DNA from: Plasmopara viticola
Lineage: Eukaryota; Oomycota; Peronosporomycetes; Peronosporales; Peronosporaceae
DNA: 64,000 nucleotides
Direction: 5' to 3'
NCBI GenBank assembly: GCA_001695595.3
Contig: MBPM02000007.1
Coordinates: 558,001-622,000, forward strand
Shown: one piece after another, positions 22,501 to 34,880 of the stretch
Layout: each line of letters starts with the position of its first letter
Position numbering within the stretch: the first letter of the stretch is position 1
Made by a program: the position numbers and the translations under genes
Notes under the pieces: generated by a model
Databases searched by the model: none
Told to the model about the DNA's origin: nothing
Seen by the model: the letters and a program-made list of their open reading frames with translations, nothing else

Positions 22501-25500
22501 CATCAATTGAGAGAGCGTCTGTACATGCTTGAGCAGGAAAAAATGGGACTCATTGAAGAGAATCGTCAGCTCGAGAGAAAGATTGAGTATTTAGGAAACA
22601 ATCTGGTATCGCTTGAAGATCAGAAGGCGAACCTTGAGGCAGCAAATGCTTTGAACTCGCAGCAGCTAAGTCTTTTGGCAGAGCGATTTGAGAAAGCTAC
22701 AGGTGAAGTCGCTACTCTGTCGGCTGAAAAGAGCGGACTCATTGAAGTACAGCAATCTCTTGAGGAACGCATGTCTGTCCTTTTAGAAGATAAGGTCAAG
22801 CTCGAGCACACGCTTGATGAAATGACGGCCAAATTGCGCGAGGAAGTGAGACAAATCACGAATCACGTCGAGGTTTTGCAGGGTCAGCTCGTGCAAAGAT
22901 CAAAAGAAAAAGAAGAAATAATGGCATCGTTTTTGGATCTCCGAAAACGTTCCGAAGACGAAAAATTGGCTAGCGAAAAAGTTATCATGGATTTAAAAAA
23001 GCAAGTTGCAGGGAACAATACCTCGGAAAACAAGATTGTAGTTTTGAAGCAGATGGCAGAGAAGGCTTTGCAATCGCTGCAGACCAACCGTGATGAGCTT
23101 GCTGAAGCTAAAACCCGCGCAGATGTTTTGAGGGAGGAGCGTGATGCATTAACATTATCACTGCAGGAAAAGCAAGTGGTATACGATCAGCTGGCTTTTA
23201 ATTGGGAGAAATCAAAGCAACAGGTTGAAAAACTCACCGGTGAACTTGAGGGTTGGCAAAAGAGGCATATCGAAGAAGCTGGTAAAGCTGAGGAGACATT
23301 TCGCGCTTTAAAGGAGACCGAAACGAGGTTAACAGAGTCTCTGGCATCCGTCAAGCGGGACTTGGTTGAAGCTGAGTCTTGTGTCATGACTTTAGTAGAA
23401 GAGCGAGACGTAGCACTGAAGGATGTATCCACAAAGGATCTAAGAATCGCAATGATGACCACCCAGCAAGGCGAGCTCGAACTTGCGAATCAAAAGCTTG
23501 AAAGTGAACTGAAAATGCTGCAAACTAGAAACTCTGCTGACGCAGAAATCACCGACAAGATTATTCGTCGATTTGAGGAGTCAAAGACTCAAGCAGAGCA
23601 TGCTTTTTGCAATCTGACAGCCTCGTACGAACAAGCACAAGTGTCCATTAAGACACTTGAAGAGCAGCTTTGCAAATCAAAGTCGCATATTTCGGTGCTT
23701 GAGAACGAGCGTGACGCGACTCGAATGTTTTTAAATGAAAAAGAGTCCACTCAGGAGACGCTTAGTGCCCTGCAGGAAAACTTACAAAAAAAAGTTCGTA
23801 TTTTAGAGTTGGAGCTCGAAACTCTTTGCGAAAAGAGCTCAGCAGAGTTGCGTGCTGCGAACGAGACCATTGCAAACCTGAAGACTGTTCAGGCTGATGA
23901 AGCACATGTGTTGGCGTCGGAGCTAGCAGAGGCTGAAGGATGTGTAGTGGTTCTTGCTGAGGAGCGAGATGCTGCGAAAAAGACACTGAGCAAAAGGGAG
24001 TTGACTCTAGAGATTCTTCGCATTGAGCATGGCGAGCTGCAATTAAAGCATCAATCGATGACCGCTGAACTAAAGACATTAACTGATAGATTTGCAGTGA
24101 ATGCTGAAGCTGCAGAGGCGACAGTATATGGATTAAGAGAGGAATTGACACATACGATAGAGTCACTAAGAGCAGTGCAGATGGAGCTGGCAGGGGCTGA
24201 AATTCGAGTGAGCACCTTAATTGCGGAACGCGATTCGGCAACGAAAACATTGAGCGATTTAATGACTGAGCACGAGTCCCTGAGCTCTGTAAAGAAGGAG
24301 CTTACTGAGCAGATGGATAGCCTAAAAGATGGAACAACAAAGTTGCGAAATCAACACTTGGCTGAGATCGAGTCGAGTCGAGAGACAATTCGTATGCTGG
24401 AGCAGGTGGACATTGAAACGAACGAATCGCTTGAATTAGCTCGCCTTCAGCTGTCAGAGGAAATGTCGCGCACCGTGTCGTTGGCTGCTAAACTAAGTGA
24501 GAAGGAGACCATTGTCACGAAATTGACTGAACAAGTAGAAGGCTCGCATAAGCGCATCCAGTCCCTGGAGAGCGAGCTGGAGGGGCTGCAACACCAGCGT
24601 AAAAAAGATACTGAGACGTTAGATGAGACCATCCGTAGCTTGAAGGCATCGGAGTTGCAAGCGACTGATACACTGGAGTCAGTACGTCAAGAGCTTGCTG
24701 ATACGGAGGCGCGTCTTGTGTCTGCAGAGGAGGAGTGGGAGGCTATTAGCAAGACCTTGAGTGAGACAGAATCGCACCGCGATGCTCAAAGCTCAGAAGT
24801 ATTAAGCTTGCAGGAGCGCATCCAATCGCTAGAGAGCGAGCTGGAGGGGCTGCAATACCAGCGTAAAATAGATACCGAGACGGTAGAAGAGACCATCTGT
24901 AGCTTGAAGGCATCGGAGTTGCAAGCGACAAATACACTGGAGTCAGTGCGTCAAGAGCTTGCTAATACGGAGGCGCGTCTTGCGTCTGCAGAGGAGGAGC
25001 GGGAGGCTATTAGCAAGACCTTGAGTGAGACAGAATCGCACCGCGATGCTCAAAGCTCAGAAGTATTAAGCTTGCAGGAGCGCATCCAATCACTAGAGAG
25101 CGAGCTGGAGAGGCTGCAATACCAGCGTAAAATAGATACTAAGACGTTAGATGAGACCATCCGTAGCTTGAAGGCATCGGAGTTGCAAGCGACAAATACA
25201 CTGGAGTCAGTGCGTCAAGAGCTTGCTGATACGGAGGCGCGTCTTGCGTCTGCAGAGGAGGAGCGGGAGGCTATTAGCAAGACCTTGAGTGAGACAGAAT
25301 CGCACCGCGATGCTCAAAGCTCAGATGTATTAAGCTTGCAGGAGTGCATCCGATCACTAAAGAGCGAGCTGGAGGGGCTGCAACACCAGCGTAAAATAGA
25401 TACCGAGACGGTAGAAGAGACAATCCGTAGTTTGAAGGCATCAAAGTTGCAAGCGACAAATACACTGGAGTCAGTGCGTCATGAGCTTGCTGATACGGAG

Positions 25501-28500
25501 GCGCGTCTTGTGTCTGCAGAGGAGGAGCGGAAGGCTATTGGCAAGACCTTGAGTGAGACAGAATCGCACCGCGATGCTCAAAGCTCAGAAGTATTAAGCT
25601 TGCACGAGCGCATCCAATCACTAGAGAGCGAGCTGGAGGGGCTGCAATATCAGCGTAAAATAGATACCGAGACGGTAGAAGAGACCATCTTTAGCTTGAA
25701 GGCATCGGAGTTGCAAGCGACAAATACACTGGAGTCAGTGCGTCAAGAGCTTGCTGATACGGAGGCGCGTCTTGCGTCTGCAGAGGAGGAGCGGGAGGCT
25801 ATTGGCAAGGCCTTGAGTGAGACAGAATCGCACCGCGATGCTCAAAGCTCAGAAGTATTAAGCTTGCAGGAGTGCATCCGATCACTAGAGAGCGAGCTGG
25901 AGGGGCTGCAACACCAGCGTAAAATAGATACCGAGACGGTAGAAGAGACAATCCGTAGTTTGAAGGCATCAAAGAAGCAAGCGACAAATACACTGGAGTC
26001 AGTGCGTCAAGAGCTTGCTGTTACGGAGGCGCGTCTTGCGTCTGCAGAGGAGGAGCGGAAGGCTATTGGCAAGACCTTGAGTGAGACAGAATCGCACCGC
26101 GATGCTCAAAGCTCAGAAGTATTAAGCTTGCAGGAGCGCATCCAATCACTAGAGAGCGAGCTGGAGGGGTTGCAACACCAGCGTAAAATAGATACTGAGA
26201 CGTTAGATGAGACCATCCGTAGCTTGAAGGCATCGGAGTTGCAAGCGACAAATACACTGGAGTCAGTGCGTCAAGAGCTTGCTGATACGGAGGCGCGTCT
26301 TGTGTCTGCAGAGGAGGAGCGGGAGGCTATTGGCAAGGCCTTGAGTGAGACAGAATCGCACCGCGATGCTCAAAGCTCAGAAGTATTAAGCTTGCAGGAG
26401 CGCATCCAATCACTAGAGAGCGAGCTGGAGGGGCTGCAATACCAGCGTAAAATAGATACCGAGACGGTAGAAGAGACCATCTGTAGCTTGAAGGCATCGG
26501 AGTTGCAAGTGACAAATACACTGGAGTCAGTGCGTCAAGAGCTTGCTGATACGGAGGCGCGTCTTGCGTCTGCAGAGGAGGAGCGGGAGGCTATTAGCAA
26601 GACCTTGAGTGAGACAGAATCGCACCGCGATGCTCAAAGCTCAGAAGTATTAAGCTTGCAGGAGCGCATCCAATCACTAGAGAGCGAGCTGGAGGGGCTG
26701 CAATACCAGCGTAAAATAGATACTGAGACGTTAGATGAGACCATCCGTAGCTTGAAGGCATCGGAGTTGCAAGCGACAAATACACTGGAGTCAGTGCGTC
26801 AAGAGCTTGCTGATACGGAGGCGCGTCTTGCGTCTGCAGAGGAGGAGCGGGAGGCTATTAGCAAGACCTTGAGTGAGACAGAATCGCACCGCGATGCTCA
26901 AAGCTCAGAAGTATTAAGCTTGCAGGAGCGCATCCAATCACTAGAGAGCGAGCTGGAGGGGCTGCAATACCAGCGTAAAATAGATACTGAGACGTTAGAT
27001 GAGACCATCCGTAGCTTGAAGGCATCGGAGTTGCAAGCGACAAATACACTGGAGTCAGTGCGTCAAGAGCTTGCTGATACGGAGGCGCGTCTTGCGTCTG
27101 CAGAGGAGGAGCGGGAGGCTATTAGCAAGACCTTGAGTGAGACAGAATCGCACCGCGATGCTCAAAGCTCAGAAGTATTAAGCTTGCAGGAGCGCATCCA
27201 ATCACTAGAGAGCGAGCTGGAGGGGCTGCAATACCAGCGTAAAATAGATACCGAGACGGTAGAAGAGACCATCTGTAGCTTGAAGGCATCGGAGTTGCAA
27301 GCGACAAATACACTGCAGTGCGTCAAGAGCTTGCTGATACGGAGGCAGAGGAGGAGCGGGAGGCTATTAGCAAGACCTTGAGATCGCACCACGATGCTCA
27401 AAGCTCAGAAGTATCAAGAGGAGCGCAGAGAGCGAGCAGGGGCTGCAACACCAGCGTAAAATAGATAGCTAGAAGAGACCATCTGAAAGGCATCGGAGTT
27501 GCAAGCGACAAATACACTGGAGTCAGTGCGTCAAGAGCTTGCTGATACGAGGCGCGTCTTGCGTCTGCAGAGGAGGAGCGGGAGGCTATTAGCAAGACCT
27601 TGAGTGAGACAGAATCGCACCGCGATGCTCAAAGCTCAGAAGTATCAAGCTTGCAGGAGTGCATCCGATCACTAGAAAGCGAGCTGGAGGGGCTGCAACA
27701 CCAGCGTAAAATAGATACCGAGACGGTAGAAGAGACCATCTGTAGCTTGAAGGCATCGGAGTTGCAAGCGACAAATACACTGGAGTCAGTGCGTCAAGAG
27801 CTTGCTGATACGGAGGCGCGTCTTGTGTCTGCAGAGGAGGAGCGGGAGGCTATTGGCAAGGCCTTGAGTGAGACAGAATCGCACCGCGATGCTCAAAGCT
27901 CAGAAGTATTAAGCTTGCACGAGCGCATCCAATCACTTGAGAGCGAGCTGGAGGGGTTGCAACACCAGCATAAAATAGATACTGAGACGTTAGAAGAGAC
28001 CATCCGTAGCTTGAAGGCATCGGAGTTGCAAGCGACAAATACACTGGAGTCAGTTTGTCAAGAGCTTGCTGATACGGAGGAGCGATTAAGGCTTGAAACG
28101 GAAAAGACGAAGCAGTTCTGCGTCTTGCTCAAGCAAACAGAGTTTTCTTTGGCTGAGCTGACAAACGAGAAGGCAAATTTGTCAGAGAAGATTAACACAT
28201 ACGAGTTAAGTATGGTTGATCTTGAGTCGAAACTTTGCGCCGAAACGCAACGGCTTATCGATTCAGCTCAACAGGTAAAAAGTCTGGAAAGTCAGGTCTG
28301 CCTACTTGAGTCGCAGCTTTGCGGTCAAGTAAAAGTTATTGCTGAAGTCTCAGCAAAGGAGACCCAGGATCTTAAAAGTCAAGTAGCATTGCTGTCCGAG
28401 TCGTCCCGCTCCGCTCTTGCTGAAGTAGCAGCCCTTTGCCAACAGCAAGCAGCTGATAGAGAAAGCCACGTTAATGTTGTTTCTAAAAAAGACGAGGTGA

Positions 28501-30656
28501 TCTTGGCTCTCAAGTCAAAGCTGGGAGAGATGATGGTTGCGTACAAGCGGCTAAAAGGACACCTAAAAGAGTTGCAAGAGAGAGCGACTCAGCAGACGAC
28601 AGCCAACAATACTCTCAAAACTTTGTATGATGAAGTGAACGCTCAGCACGATATTTCTGTGATGGAGCTTGAGGCGTCAAAACGTGAGCTTGCTTTATCT
28701 CGTGAAAAATTAAGCGAACTTGCAGACAAGTTGCGCCACACTGAGAGCCATATCGAGGCCTTGAATGGGCAGGTCGGGGCGTACGAAGATCAACGCTGCC
28801 ATATTCAGAGACAACACGATGCGGCATTGCGCGAACAGAAAGAGGTATTACAGGCAGCTGCTACTGCGCGCGACGAGTCTGCACGATTGAGAGTTTTAAA
28901 GCTGGAGAAGGCGCTTACAGCCCTGACTGAAGATGTCGAGAAGAAGGATATAGAGGTGCAAAATGCGGTTGGCCGCTTTCGACATGAGGAGTCAAAATTA
29001 GCAAAAGCTACTAGTGACAATGAAGAAACTGACCGAAAAATTGAAGCCGAGCGGGTTGAGCTTAAAGCACAGCTGTCTGCGGCACACAAGACAATCGCGA
29101 TGCTTCAAGCAGCCAAAGATGCCAATACAGATTCGCAACGGGAAGCTATTGTACAGTACGAGAATCAGGTGGTGAAGCTAGAGTTGCAACTGCAAGTTGA
29201 AACTGAAGGAGCAAAAGCTGCTCGGGCTGCTCTTGAAACTTACAAGAAGCGAGCGCACACTGCTTTAAAAAAGACGTCGAGTGGGAATAAGTTAAAATTA
29301 GCGGAAGCTGCGCAGAGCTGCATTAAATTAAAGCAAGAATTGGCGTCGGCAAGAAGTCGGATAAGCATACTTGACGCACAACTGCAGGAAGCGCGGCAGC
29401 ATATCGTGGAGGTTGAGAAATTTGCCGATATGCGAACACAGAGTGCACGCGAGGCGCTGGAGGCCGAGACGCTTAACACGGAAATAAGTTTGCGGCTAGA
29501 AATCGACAGTTTAAGAAAAGAAGTGACGCGTTTAGAAAAGGCTTTAGAGGACGATCGGATCGCTTTTGAGGCCCGGATTCAACAACGTACTGAGCAAAAT
29601 GAAGTGCTAAGGCATGAAGTTGCCGCGCTCAAGGAAGAAGTTTTAACGTCCACAGCGCAAGCCCATCAAGCTAAAAATGACGAAATCAGCGACTTGTCGA
29701 AGCAATTACAAGCGGCACTTGCTGCTGCTGCATCATTGGCTGCGAATGATGCCGGGAATTGTCCATATTCACCACCTGTCTCGCCGGTTGAGAAGGAGCG
29801 GCGCTCGACAGCGTCGTCGTCGCGCTCGTTCGATTCCGATGGAAACAGTAGTCTTATGCACCAGACCACGATCGAGGAGCAGCACGAACATATCACTGCT
29901 GCGGTTGCTGACTCGTGCCCGATCCCACTTGCCTCCAAGCTGGTATCGTCCAATGATGTGGAGCAGCAGACAAAATCTTGTGCAAATGAGGATTACGTTT
30001 CTAGACTCAAAACTCAAATCAGGGAGCTGGAGACTACGTCGCTTCGTTACCAGAAGAAGGTATGAAATTTAATACGACGGTGCGTGTGTGATGCTGATGT
30101 ATTGACTACTTTTCCTTTTGTTTCCAGTTCGAGAGCACGAATTCCCAGCTAAAAGAAATTAACAGACAGCAGCACGAATTTGGCGAGCATTCTATGCAGG
30201 CGATAAGCAACGAGGTAATGCGTCGTTATAAGTGAACTCGTATGCTGCACATGCGAGTGACTCACGTTTAATATGTCTTGTTTTGTTTAGTATTTGAAAA
30301 ATGTTATTATGAAATACATTGAAAGTCAAGTTTCGAGCGAAAAGGAGCGACTGGTACCTGTCATTGCCACGCTGCTAAACTTGAGTCCCCGCGAACAAGA
30401 GAAATTAGTGGCTGCACATCGGCCAACCGACGAAGGTGTGGGACTGTTTGGTGGCGTGTTCTCACTCTTCGGAGGTGGTGTAGCCACTACGTCACCTCCA
30501 AAACCGCTGGCAGCACCGTACAACTTTAAACCTTCACCAACTGTAAAGGGCAACACGACCGGTGCTGCTCTTGGCAGCAAGGATAAGAACGGCGTGCTTT
30601 CATTTGGCAGCGATGAAGAGGATTTCGTTACGCCGCTAAATCCCTTCACTGCTTAG
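19567..30656 (+). CDS. giant GRIP-domain golgin (frame broken inside repeat array)
   Basis: The frame is open from 19534; the first ATGs are 19567/19570. A possible 48-bp intron (19638-19685) keeps frame either way. The main exon is coiled coil throughout, to 27381, where the frame breaks; it resumes about 27546 and runs to 30060. Then come exons 30128-30214 and 30291-30656, with clean GT-AG introns (67 and 76 bp). The penultimate-to-last exon join gives NEYLKNVIMKYIE...ERLVPVIATLLNLSPREQEK, a typical GRIP domain (Tyr in EYLKNV is the Arl1-binding Tyr), followed by a Gly/Pro/Ser-rich tail ending NPFTA. GRIP golgins are recruited by Arl1 to the trans-Golgi network and tether incoming vesicles. 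If continuous, the protein would exceed 3,600 aa, far above golgin-97/245. The break region is annotated separately; because the GRIP exons are intact, the gene is either recently damaged or mis-assembled there. Confidence 0.8.
24550..28080 (+). repeat. tandem 264-bp (88-aa) coiled-coil repeat array, about 14 copies
   Basis: Units start at 24550, 24814, 25078, 25342, 25606, 25870, 26134, 26398, 26662, 26926, 27190, a damaged copy near 27421, 27657 and 27921 (the last ends about 28080). Spacing is exactly 264 bp except around the damaged copy. Each unit begins near [E/K]RIQSLESELEGLQ and continues LKASELQATNTLESVRQELA, then SETESHRDAQSSEVLSL. Units differ at a few positions (VEETIC or LDETIR; ERIQS or ECIRS), and these variants recur in patterns that suggest block duplication. 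88 residues equal 8 hendecads or 12 heptads plus 4, so each unit inserts one stutter in the coiled coil. Confidence 0.95.
27310..27600 (+). other. lesion cluster in one golgin repeat unit
   Basis: Compared with adjacent units, this roughly 290-bp stretch lacks many short pieces: about 4 bp near 27315, about 15 bp near 27345, about 10 bp near 27390, several around 27410-27445, a few near 27468 and 27485, and 1 bp near 27549. The summed loss is 61 bp between unit starts 27190 and 27657. In-frame stops result at 27379-27381, 27484-27486 and 27543-27545. Flanking units are pristine. Either a real inactivated unit or a consensus error in a collapsed repeat. Confidence 0.8.
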
Positions 30657-31065
30657 TCGTGTACACATGCGTTTGGTGTCAGAAACTACACGCGCTGGCA
30701 AGTAGAGCGAGCGTTATTTAGAGAACAAAGTAGATGTGGAATTTATGTATCGTACGTAGTACGTTTCATTTATAAAAATGTGCGCTGCATATTTGTTCTA
30801 TATATTAAATTTAGTTATATTTCGCTCCTTAGAGTACGTTATTGAATTGAATAAGGGCTTCAACGACATTTACATTTTCCTGTGTGGTCACACAATTGTT
30901 TCAGACCATTACGAGCTTTTCCTAAGGCATAGATGATGATTCCATCATGGCCACGCAGAAAAAGGTAAGCCGGCTTCAAAAGACGTAATGGTAAGTTTTC
31001 GATTGCAAACTCCTTAACCATAGCCTTTCGTAGTCAAGTATTTTTCATTATGAACGGCGATAAGT
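30657..31065. other. 3' flank of golgin gene, no gene seen
   Basis: AT-rich 3' region with a possible polyadenylation context (tatattaaatttagtta near 30800). No conserved frame recognised before the gypsy fragment. Confidence 0.4.
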
Positions 31066-31281
31066 ACGCCCCCACTTGTCCTAAGATTTTTGTCATTCTT
31101 CGTGAAGTATGACTTTCGTGTTAAGTACAAGCCCGGCAAAATCGTTGTGCTTTTGCGAAGGCCAGATTGGACCACGCCATTTAAATCCGAAGCTTCATTG
31201 ACAAACGAATTTTCTGGGCATGCCAATTTAGAGCCTTTATTGCAATTCTTCATCGCAGGCGAGGATGACAAAGTCCAGTAA
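31066..31281 (+). mobile_element. Ty3/gypsy RNase H fragment
   Basis: A short plus-strand frame gives LRFLSFFVKYDFRVKYKPGK and, after a few altered residues, RRPDWT. This order is the end of the RNase H domain of Ty3/gypsy polyproteins (tyr-Asp-Phe, then EYKPGK-type, then the SRRPD segment before the integrase). Only about 70 codons remain; protease, polymerase core and LTRs are not seen nearby. A decayed fossil. Confidence 0.65.
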
Positions 31282-32530
31282 ATAAATTTCTCGACAGCGA
31301 TTGCAGTTACATCACTATGTGTAAACAGATGCACATTTTCACTAGTAAGCTAGTCTGACAGAGACATTGTTTCGAACAACGTATGACATACTCCCGATGA
31401 TCCGAATTGGAAAAAAGGAGAACGTATTTCTTGAAATATAGAGCACATTGGTGGCTCTCGAGAATAATTGGATGGCAAGTATGTAAGGATTTGTGAGATC
31501 TGCTAGGAAGTTAAACCCGCGGCTCAAAATTCAGCTCCTTTACAGAGTCTACCAGCACCGGAGAACTATTGAAAGTATATAATACATAGATCCAAATCCG
31601 GTTTGCCGCAAGCTAATGGCGACCTGGCACTCATGTGCCGCCTGAGCAGGATGATATACTTTGCACATGTTCCAGCCTGTTGACCGAGGGACAAACATCA
31701 TTGCTATCCTTTGTTATGGTTTCAAATGCCATGGCCTTTAGGACCCAACCGTACCCGCATATACTGCTGATCTTTGGCTGTTAGCAGTAGGTCAACCACG
31801 GACACATGAATAGATGAAACAGTCAATTTAGTGCTAGAAGGCACACCGTACGCTATGTGCATAAACGGACTGAAGCACTCTAGATCTCTGCTAGATCTTC
31901 AAATCTCGAATGTTTGAGTGGTCATACGGTAAATGATAGTGTCTACAGCCGCCTGCGCGTTAAACATTAGGCCGAGGGGTCGAGTATGCAGACCTTAAGC
32001 GGTAAGCCGGGGCTTGACTTAACAACAAAGCAAAGCGACTCCCTAGTGCAGTCTAAACACCTCGTGCTGAGATCCGACTGCGAAGCCATGATTCACAAAT
32101 CCCATAGACTCCATAATTTCCTCAAGATTTTTTAGAGTTCGGGTGTACCCCAATAAAGCCGCGGCATGAGAACAAAAGCAAACTCCAAGTGCAGTCTCTA
32201 GCACGTAAAAACAAATGCTCTTCATGAAAAAGATGTAAGGACGAGGCGGGAGCGTCTTTCGCTAGTGCTCCAACATAGCCACATCAACGGCTTTTTTATT
32301 TGCAGTGGGCGTCAAGAGTGTTTAGTAAAGGGGCGCGGTCTTTATATCGTGACAAAACAAGTGGGGGCTGTTGGAGCGGCTACACCACGACCGTTGCAGT
32401 TTGGGATCTGAAGCAATGGGTGCATCGTATGTATAGTGCGGTCTTCTTACCGTATGGTAGGATTGGCTCTTTACCCGCACTTAAGTTGTTATGGACGGAA
32501 CTACTGTGCGAACAAAACAAGTGCATGAGG
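31282..32530. other. no assignable gene; decayed repeat DNA
   Basis: Stops occur often in all frames. Short open frames (31342-31527 minus, 32043-32225 minus) have no recognisable motif. Probably old transposon debris next to the gypsy fragment. Confidence 0.35.
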
Positions 32531-33620
32531 AAAAACGGCAATGCCGCATTCAAAGCCTTGACTGGAAGTGATCACAACATATATGTCAAAGACGGTCCAA
32601 CCAGCAACTCTGTGTTAAGTGAATTATCCACTCCAACAATTCGAGCGTCAAGCGGAGCAGCTCAATCACTAGATGACTTGGTTACCTCGTCGTTCATGAA
32701 AGCTACTAGTAAAGTTCGTGAGTTTGAATTGGCTAACACCTACTCGAACATGGGAGCTGCTGAACGATCGTTCCTTACTATGTTTGACCAAAAAAGTTCA
32801 AAACTTGCATTTGATGCTATAGGAGGTAGCGCAAATCTTTTAGCTATATCTAAACCTCAAGTCTATTTAGCCCCTATGGTTGTGGTTGCTGCAGATTCGC
32901 CATTTCACGTCGCACGATATTATTTTGTCTGCATCAAGTTGCGGGATATTTCTGACCATTTCGAGAAATGACCAATACAGAAGAAAACTCACGGTTTTAT
33001 TTACCTCAATCCCAACAATTTATCTATCACGTTGGCTAAAACGGGTACTGCTGGCGTTGTCGCGCCTGCTACTATTGCTAGCTTGAATAGTGATATGAAT
33101 CTTAGAAACTATTGTCCGGTCCTTCAGAACTTAAGAAGTGTTGCAACGACATCTATTTTGGCCGGCAATCTTGTTCAATCAGTGTGTGCGGTTTCTCTTA
33201 CTATTACAGCTGGAGTCAATAATACTTCAGCTGCTGGAACCGGCATCAATCCATCGCAAACGTTTTTGCGTCTCTTTTTCCAAATCCAAGCGCCGATTAT
33301 GCGCTAGCTCAAACGAAAATGTTCCGCTACTTCGACCAAATCGCAAAAAGATTCACTGCTGCTCCGAGCTCATCCTTCACTTAGACGGTCAGTGATGGCA
33401 TTGGTAATGCAAAGTGTTCGATCATGCAACCTTTTATAATAATCCGACTGCAGGTGCTACTGTATCGAATACAATCAGTCCAATTTGGACCGTCCCTGGA
33501 ACGACTAGCCCATTTGACGTGCTATAAGATCTACAGACTACCGTTATTTATAGTCCCTATCTGATCCCCCCCGTGAGTTTCGGATATGATTTGTTCGTGC
33601 AAGAGATGTAGGAGTCAGGC
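32530..33620 (+). pseudogene. decayed virus-like structural protein gene
   Basis: Three plus-strand blocks in changing frames look like one Thr/Ser/Asn-rich beta-type protein. Block 1 (about 32530-32930) holds YVKDGPTSNSVLSELSTPTI and ISKPQVYLAPMVVVAADSPF; block 2 (about 33000-33307) holds NLSITLAKTGTAGVV and NLVQSVCAVSLTITAGVNN; block 3 (about 33420-33610) holds FYNNPTAGATVSNTISPIWT and TTVIYSPYLIPPVSFGYDLF with in-frame stops. Such low-complexity Asn/Thr/Ala-rich segments are common in capsid-associated or tail-like proteins of large DNA viruses. I cannot name a family. Several frameshifts and stops make it non-functional. Nearby minus-strand genes (35.8-38 kb) look similar in style. Confidence 0.4.
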
Positions 33621-34044
33621 TGTAGTAGTGGTACGACGATGTTACTTCGGCCGTTCTTTTTATCTCAGCGAATCCCTGTATCGATTTGTAACTGTTTAAA
33701 TTGGTCAGCATCTTCTAGTAAAGGATAGTACCCGTGAGTGCGTTATTGTGTGTGGTACTTCCAACTGAAACTACGCTCTCACAATCTATTATCACGAATG
33801 GCGTGAAGTTGTTGCAAGCGTCGCCACGGCTATGGGCACGGTATCGCAAGGTCCAAAGTAAGGTTGATGGCTAAGCTGTTAATGTTTATAAACATTTTTT
33901 ATCAGCTTCATTATACGCTACCAAATCAAAACCAATCATGAAGATTATTTTTCCGATAATCAAACAAAACAAAAAGCATACGATCGCTATTAAAATGCGA
34001 TGAATATCTGTGACGATGTCGTCCAAAATAAATGCCCTTGCAAG
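33621..34044. other. no gene seen
   Basis: AT-rich sequence between a decayed frame and an LTR-like repeat; no open frame or motif recognised. Confidence 0.35.
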
Positions 34045-34315
34045 TCACAATAGCGAATTATCGCTCGAGTTTGGTTGTCGATACCAACTTGAAGTGAGTC
34101 ACCACTGGGTTACCATGCGTCACCGCTATGGTGACTCATCAGCGCATTGCCTTTCGATGTCTATTCATTTTCTTATATTTAATTGAGGTACCTGAGCCTT
34201 CACTTTTTATCAATACTTTATACCATAAACCTATAAGAAGGATAGAGAAATGCGGAAAAAGTTTTGACTCGGTGACTCAATTACGGTTTGATGTCTACAG
34301 TATCTCTTGATCAGA
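34045..34315 (+). repeat. LTR-like repeat, copy 1 (copia-associated)
   Basis: Shares landmarks, in the same order, with 41655-42080: gtcacaatagcg(a/g)attatcg, (g)tgagtca(c/t)cact, tggtgactcatcagc, cctataagaagg and acagtatctcttgatc. The second copy lies directly beside copia coding sequence, so this is most likely a solo LTR or LTR fragment of a Ty1/copia family. The spacing between landmarks differs by more than 100 bp, so the copies are old or belong to subfamilies. Confidence 0.55.
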
Positions 34316-34400
34316 TTGTAAGAATCGATTTTAATTTTTTGTAACGGTATATACTGGTTTTAAGGTATTCTAAGGTAAAAAGCTGAAGGCATTTATCTAA

Positions 34401-34880
34401 CACGAAGCATCAGACGATGCAAGCACTGCTTCACTTGCGGATTTGTTTCGGCAGGCGATGACAAAAAATCGTGAGCGCGAGTATGATGAGATTGCTAAAA
34501 AGCAAGTCAAAGGTCCCAACGGGCCTCCTTATATCGCACAAAAAAGTTTAGATGAAAGAATTCAAACCAAAAACGTCAAGAAATGGCTATTAAGTTTCCT
34601 GACAAAGCGTAATCAGAAAACTTCTGAAACAAAAACGAACGGCAACATAATAAATCCACCACTGACAAACGAGCGACAAAAAGAGCTGTCAGGAGAGCTG
34701 ACGAGGAATCGTCGATTTCTTGACTACTATTTGAAGAATCTGATGATGCGAAGAGCGGTGATGACAGAGAAAAAGAAGAAGAAAGGAGATTACACAAGTT
34801 GAATGCTGGGATAAAGCAGTATATACTAACGATATCAATTGCTACAAATGCTTGTTTGCTAATGACTTGTACGAATATAT
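34401..34880 (+). pseudogene. decayed lysine/glutamate-rich protein gene, unknown family
   Basis: Open from 34401 (after a stop) with EASDDASTASLADLFRQAMT, then KNREREYDEIAKKQVKGPNG and VKKWLLSFLTKRNQKT. Near 34735 the sensible frame shifts, and ESDDAKSGDDREKEEERRLH continues to about 34880. Charge pattern and codon coherence argue for a former gene; no domain recognised. The sequence cagacgatgca near its start resembles pieces beside the helicase-like pseudogenes near 48150, hinting at a shared element. Confidence 0.35.

Noticed and set aside
24746..28044. Series of about 63-codon minus-strand frames repeated every 264 bp
   Set aside because: They recur only because the sense-strand golgin repeat recurs; not independent genes.
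24550..28080. CRISPR-like or satellite array interpretation of the 264-bp repeats
   Set aside because: Units are contiguous without unique spacers, in frame, and encode coiled coil; eukaryotic context.
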